Assembly (NCBI GenBank): GCA_022360105.1
Contig: JAKSDL010000015.1
Span: 1 to 10,155 of the forward strand
Source of the DNA: Pseudomonadota bacterium
GTDB lineage: Bacteria > SAR324 > XYD2-FULL-50-16 > JAHJRI01
Reading direction: 5' to 3'
Length of the DNA: 10,155 nt
The notes beneath the pieces were generated by a model. That model was not told the origin of the DNA. It made no database searches and saw only the letters and a program-made list of their open reading frames with translations. Position numbers and translations under genes: made by a program. Of this stretch, positions 6,422 to 10,155 are shown one piece after another (positions within the stretch are counted from its first letter, which is position 1; each line of letters begins with the position of its first letter).

Positions 6422-8845
6422 CTAGCTACTTAGTGCCTCCGCATTGGGTTTGCTGCCGATTTTCACACGTGAGGTAACCTCAAGAATCGCAGGCATCAAG
6501 AGCAAGTCAGCCAGAAACGCCACAATAAAAGCGAAGATGAATACAATGCCGGTATTTGCCACATTCTGCATGGAAGACACCGTAGCGTTTACGGTAAACC
6601 CGGCACAAAGAATGATGGTGGTGAAAAGAATAGCATGACCGGTCGTCATTAATGTGTTGTGAACGGCTTTTTTGCAAATCCCGCTATCCTTAAAATACCG
6701 ATTGTAGTTGTACATAAAATGAACCGTATCATCAACGGCCAAACCTAATACCACACTTCCCATTAAAATACTGGCTGCATCAATTGGCATTCCCATAACG
6801 CCCATGAATCCAAATGCCATGATAATCGGTAGGAAATTGGGAATCATACTTAACAATCCCAGTTTAAGATTACCGATCAGAAGTATCATCATAATGGTAA
6901 TGGCAATACCGGCAACAAGGTAGCTGGTTTTCATGGTATTGATCATTTTATCAAAGGTTTGTGTCAACAATGCCAGCATACCTGTCACTTCCGTTTCTGC
7001 CAGACCTTCAAACATGGTTCTTGTGGTCTCCTTTAAGTTCCGAATTACCGAAGCATAAGAGATAGCATCGATCCAAGGTAGTTTGAGAGTAATCCTGGCT
7101 TTGCTATAGTTGATGTCTACAAGCTTTTCGGTAGTTGTGGAGCCGCTGTTGTCAAAAAGCAGCAATTCCTGGGCAATGGTACTGCGATCATCGGGAACGC
7201 TGTAGGCTTCCGGTTGACTTTCATTCATGGCAAAGTTGATCTCTTCCACCACATCGACAATTGAGGTTGATTTACCGACAAAAACTTCTCCGTGCTGCAA
7301 GTTTTCTGCAAATTGATTTACTTCGGCCAGTTTGGACATGATTTCCGGTTCATACAGTTTTCCCTTCTCACCTGTATCCACCAGGATTTCCATGGTCATG
7401 GATCCTTTTAACTCCTTATCTACGAGTTCAGTGGCAACTCTTACTTTATCATCCTCGGGAAACCAACGCACCGGATCATGAGAAAAGTTTGTTTTCGTAG
7501 TTCCCCAGATACCGACTGCTGTCATAAGCGTTGCAGCACCAATAATCCACCATGGCTTTGCCACCGCGGTATCTCCCATTCCTGCGAGCATTCGACTGAG
7601 GAACTTTGGTGTTTCCCGGACAGTTTTTCTTTTTCGAATCGGGAAAATCGCAATCAAGGCAGGAATCACGGTCACGGCATAGACAAACGCCAGAATAACA
7701 CCGATTGCTGCAAACACTCCCAATTGTGCAACAGTAAGTAGTTCAGCACCTGAAAAGGAGATGAGCCCCACAGCCGTGGTCAAACTGGTCAGCAGAATTG
7801 GCAGGCCCGAGTGCTTCATAGCTTCGACAATGGAATGCTCTTTATCCCCGGTTTTATCATAAAATTGGAAAAATATTGCCATCAGATGAACAGAAGCACC
7901 GATTCCCATAACCAGTAAAAATACCGGTAATACTTGAGACGTGGACGTCATTGGAACACCGGTGATCGCCATTAAACCGAAAGTGGAAAACATTACGGAA
8001 AAAACCACCAATTGGGGAAGTATAATTCCTGATATGCGCCTGAATACCAACAGCAGAAATACAGCGATCACAGCAAACCCGATTTTCATGACCAGATCGG
8101 TATCTTCGCCTAACATGACAGATGTGTGATGAATAAAAACCGGATAACCCGATACATAAACCGGAAAATCGTCGGTTTCGTATTTTTCGGCAATTGCTCT
8201 CACGGCATTCACAAAAGTAGCGTTATCCTCACCGCCAAGCACTCTTTTTTGCCTCTTTTTAACAGGCTGGGCAGCATCACTACTTTCACCTTCAATCATT
8301 TCATTATCCATAAAGGCATCCGACCGCACCAGAACGGTGGTAAACTTGCCATCTTCAGAAATATAGGTGTTGCGATAGTTTTGGTTTGAGAGCACAAAAT
8401 TTCGGAGTGCAGCCAATTCCTCCTGGTTGCCCGGCAGCTCTTCCAGAAGTTCCTCAACCAGTAACTCGCCTTTTCGCCCCTGAATATAGTCCACATTCAC
8501 CAAACTTTTGACCTCGTCCAAAAAAGGAACTTTGTCTTCCAATTCCAGGTGAAACGCCTTTAATTTCTTTAAAAACTCAATATCAAATACGTCCGGAGGA
8601 TTGATTCCCACTACAAGCACAGAATCCTCACCAAATTGATCTCGAAACGATTGCAATTGCATCAAGGCAGGATCATCATCTCGGAAATATGATTCAGTAG
8701 AAGTATCCACAACCAGTTTATCCAATTGAGACATCAATCCCATGATGATAAGGAGCATCACAATAAATGTCGCCCATTTATAACGACAGACAAATTGCGC
8801 AAAATTAGCAAACTTCTGATCGATTCGTTTCCTGATATCTGACAT
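6422..8845 (-). CDS. RND-superfamily (MMPL/HpnN-like) exporter
   Basis: Complete 807-aa inner-membrane protein with the duplicated RND layout: one transmembrane segment (about 23-39), a large extracytoplasmic loop (about 40-248), five segments (about 250-267, 273-294, 303-325, 348-366, 371-400), one segment (about 432-448), a second loop (about 449-637), and five more (about 640-657, 664-684, 692-712, 735-752, 763-787). The second half carries GLAVDDTVHF (701-710), whose Asp705-Asp706 match the proton-relay pair of Patched/MmpL/HpnN-type RND proteins. The equivalent first-half site reads GIGASVH without acids. At about 800 residues it is shorter than AcrB-type pumps and fits lipid or hydrophobe exporters driven by proton motive force. 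AAGGA at 8851-8855 is 5 nt from the ATG. The gene sits between the radical SAM gene (97 bp upstream) and the AT-AT-ER gene (7 bp downstream), so it probably moves the product or a lipid intermediate of this pathway. The substrate is inferred, not shown. Confidence 0.9.
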   Translation of the reverse strand: MSDIRKRIDQKFANFAQFVCRYKWATFIVMLLIIMGLMSQLDKLVVDTSTESYFRDDDPALMQLQSFRDQFGEDSVLVVGINPPDVFDIEFLKKLKAFHLELEDKVPFLDEVKSLVNVDYIQGRKGELLVEELLEELPGNQEELAALRNFVLSNQNYRNTYISEDGKFTTVLVRSDAFMDNEMIEGESSDAAQPVKKRQKRVLGGEDNATFVNAVRAIAEKYETDDFPVYVSGYPVFIHHTSVMLGEDTDLVMKIGFAVIAVFLLLVFRRISGIILPQLVVFSVMFSTFGLMAITGVPMTSTSQVLPVFLLVMGIGASVHLMAIFFQFYDKTGDKEHSIVEAMKHSGLPILLTSLTTAVGLISFSGAELLTVAQLGVFAAIGVILAFVYAVTVIPALIAIFPIRKRKTVRETPKFLSRMLAGMGDTAVAKPWWIIGAATLMTAVGIWGTTKTNFSHDPVRWFPEDDKVRVATELVDKELKGSMTMEILVDTGEKGKLYEPEIMSKLAEVNQFAENLQHGEVFVGKSTSIVDVVEEINFAMNESQPEAYSVPDDRSTIAQELLLFDNSGSTTTEKLVDINYSKARITLKLPWIDAISYASVIRNLKETTRTMFEGLAETEVTGMLALLTQTFDKMINTMKTSYLVAGIAITIMMILLIGNLKLGLLSMIPNFLPIIMAFGFMGVMGMPIDAASILMGSVVLGLAVDDTVHFMYNYNRYFKDSGICKKAVHNTLMTTGHAILFTTIILCAGFTVNATVSSMQNVANTGIVFIFAFIVAFLADLLLMPAILEVTSRVKIGSKPNAEALSS

Positions 8846-8850
8846 GTTGA

Positions 8851-8855
8851 TCCTT
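8851..8855 (-). promoter_or_regulatory. Shine-Dalgarno of the RND exporter gene
   Basis: The minus strand reads AAGGA, close upstream of the ATG at 8843-8845, within an A-rich leader. The 97-bp gap before this gene has no convincing terminator and no strong promoter, so readthrough from the radical SAM gene is likely. Confidence 0.7.
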
Positions 8856-8943
8856 TTTTTGTTTAAGGTTAACGACTGTTTGAGACAGCCTGAAGTTGAA
8901 TGATTGAAAAAGTCCTCAATGAACTGAAAGAGATGACCGGCAC

Positions 8944-10155
8944 TTAGCCGCTGCGAGTCAATCGATGCCCTGCATCACTCTTGAAAAATTCGGACAATAG
9001 ATACCCGGAAGGTCCGTACAGATTGTTTTCTGCAATAAACTTTGAAAACTCAGCCCCCACCTTCTCCTCGGACAACATTTCCCGCTTAAAAACCGCCCAA
9101 TTCAAATGATGTTTTTCCACACGTTTATACAACTCCGGCAGCAGGGAGAATTCAAGATGTTCCGGTTTATAGAAAGTCGGCTCCAGGCAATCGTGGTCCG
9201 GATCTATCACACCATTTTCCTTGCTGAATCTTTCCAAAATCGTTCCCGCATAGATCCGCACTCCCGGAATAAAAACTGCTGATACCCCGCCAAGGGGATT
9301 TAATTGTTGTTCAATAAAATCAAGCGATTCATTAAGTTCTTCGACTCCCTCATTGGGCAATCCCACAATGAACCATTGTGAAACAGGAATATCATATTTT
9401 CTGAATAATCGAATCACTCGCTCTACATCACGGGGAGTATGGTATATGTTTAGTGTTTTCATTACCTTGTTTGAGAGTGATTCAATCCCCATTGACACTT
9501 CCTGACATCCTGCTTCCTTCATGACTTTCACCAGCTCTTCACTAACCAGGGCGGCATTAGGATGAATGCAACAGCTCCAGCCCACTTTGTTTTTTCTCCT
9601 AATCAGCTCTTCACAAACAGCCAGGGCATGTTTTGGAGGCAGGTTGAACTCCGGATCATTTACCTGGGTATGCATGATTCCCTGCTCGTGTAACCGTTGA
9701 AATTCGTCTGCTACCCGGTTTGGAGACATGGTTCTGTGCTTGTAGCACTTTCCTCCTACCAATGGATCAAGGCAATGGGCACACTGCATGGTACACCCCC
9801 TCTTTGTCTGAATATTTGCTGTGCCCGAAATATTGTAATACCTGACATTGTCAACCAGGGTTCTGGGATGATCCGGAACATCGGCCAAATCAAAAAACAC
9901 CCTGGGATTCATCACCACCTCGCCTTGGTTACGGTATAGCACACTTGGGGTAGTTGGATATTTCACTCCCTTTTCAATCTCTTTAAGCAATCCCACCAGG
10001 GGAAGTTCTCCATCGCCGACAACACCGTAATCTGCGGAAAGAGCTTCAAAAACCAGCCTGGCCATCGAAGTAAAACCGGGACCGCCAACAATGATGTTTT
10101 CCAGTCCGGCATTTTTAAGGATTTGAATCAGGTATTCAATTCGAGGCAAAAATGA
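8944..10155 (-). CDS. B12-binding-domain radical SAM enzyme, partial (N-terminus off right edge)
   Basis: 403 residues are visible. The frame stays open to the right edge and begins inside a domain, so the TTG at 10147-10149 is not a credible start. Residue numbers below count that TTG as 1. Residues 1-60 look like the C-terminal part of a cobalamin-binding Rossmann domain: IIVGGPGFTS (19-28) and DYGVVGDGE (40-48), typical of the B12-binding/radical SAM class. The radical SAM core follows, with CTMQCAHC (Cys119, 123, 126, the CxxxCxxC that binds the catalytic [4Fe-4S] cluster and SAM), an acidic NDPEFN segment (164-169), VSMGIES (218-224) and IVGLPNEG (261-268). The family includes methyltransferases and C-C bond-forming or ring-modifying enzymes. 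The visible part does not settle which reaction it performs. As the first visible gene of the operon with the exporter and AT-AT-ER, it is a candidate tailoring enzyme acting on a polyketide or lipid product. Strictly anaerobic or oxygen-sensitive chemistry is expected. Confidence 0.88.
   Translation of the reverse strand, partial: SFLPRIEYLIQILKNAGLENIIVGGPGFTSMARLVFEALSADYGVVGDGELPLVGLLKEIEKGVKYPTTPSVLYRNQGEVVMNPRVFFDLADVPDHPRTLVDNVRYYNISGTANIQTKRGCTMQCAHCLDPLVGGKCYKHRTMSPNRVADEFQRLHEQGIMHTQVNDPEFNLPPKHALAVCEELIRRKNKVGWSCCIHPNAALVSEELVKVMKEAGCQEVSMGIESLSNKVMKTLNIYHTPRDVERVIRLFRKYDIPVSQWFIVGLPNEGVEELNESLDFIEQQLNPLGGVSAVFIPGVRIYAGTILERFSKENGVIDPDHDCLEPTFYKPEHLEFSLLPELYKRVEKHHLNWAVFKREMLSEEKVGAEFSKFIAENNLYGPSGYLLSEFFKSDAGHRLTRSG

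Noticed and set aside
8901..8948. Plus-strand mini-frame MIEKVLNELKEMTGT in the gap between the exporter and radical SAM genes
   Set aside because: It reads like an amphipathic protein N-terminus but is only 15 codons, has no ribosome site and ends at once. A gene remnant cannot be distinguished from chance.
10147..10149. TTG as the start codon of the radical SAM gene
   Set aside because: The frame stays open to the window edge and the first visible residues are already inside the cobalamin-binding domain, so the true start lies beyond the right edge.
1..10155. CRISPR arrays, tRNA/rRNA genes, insertion sequences, phage or conjugation genes
   Set aside because: No regularly spaced repeats, cloverleaf-like segments, transposase or integrase motifs, or terminal inverted repeats were seen on either strand.

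Overview
The window reads as part of a bacterial accessory/biosynthetic region from a Gram-negative, probably anaerobic organism of moderate, slightly AT-leaning base composition. A cobalamin-type radical SAM enzyme, an RND-superfamily exporter with two large extracytoplasmic loops, and a heterodisulfide-reductase-like iron-sulfur protein paired with a flavoprotein together suggest an anaerobe such as a member of the Desulfobacterota. That placement is inference; no rRNA or taxonomic marker is present.

Layout, left to right. (1) Positions 1-1879, minus strand: a two-gene redox unit. An FAD/NAD(P)H-dependent pyridine nucleotide-disulfide-type oxidoreductase (599-1879) is followed after 14 bp by an HdrD/GlpC-like iron-sulfur protein (1-584) that runs off the left edge. 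(2) Positions 1880-2332: a non-coding divergent intergenic region with a candidate promoter in each direction and a hairpin-plus-T-run that could be an attenuator or short-transcript terminator. (3) Positions 2333-3109, plus strand: an Sfp-type 4'-phosphopantetheinyl transferase, which activates carrier proteins. (4) Positions 3118-10155, minus strand: an apparent operon whose first visible gene is a B12-binding radical SAM protein (cut by the right edge). It is followed by an RND/MMPL-type exporter, then an unusual fused acyltransferase-acyltransferase-enoyl reductase protein (AT-AT-ER, 1098 aa). The operon meets the phosphopantetheinyl transferase gene tail to tail, with only 8 bp between the stop codons and a perfect 8-bp inverted repeat across the junction.

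The right-hand genes and the phosphopantetheinyl transferase look like the tailoring, supply and export side of a trans-AT polyketide (or polyunsaturated-lipid-like) pathway. The AT-AT-ER protein would load malonyl units in trans, possibly hydrolyse stalled acyl units, and reduce enoyl intermediates. The phosphopantetheinyl transferase would activate acyl carrier proteins, the radical SAM enzyme would modify the product or a precursor, and the RND protein would move a hydrophobic product out. No ketosynthase, carrier protein or assembly-line module lies in the window, so the core synthase, if there is one, must lie elsewhere, most simply beyond the right edge. Whether the left-hand redox pair belongs to this pathway is unknown.

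The most notable details are: the two AT domains differ at the residue before the nucleophilic serine (Ala versus His); a strong internal Shine-Dalgarno plus ATG lies exactly at the AT1/AT2 boundary; and the iron-sulfur protein carries a CxxDxxCxxxCP cluster motif with Asp in place of the second Cys.
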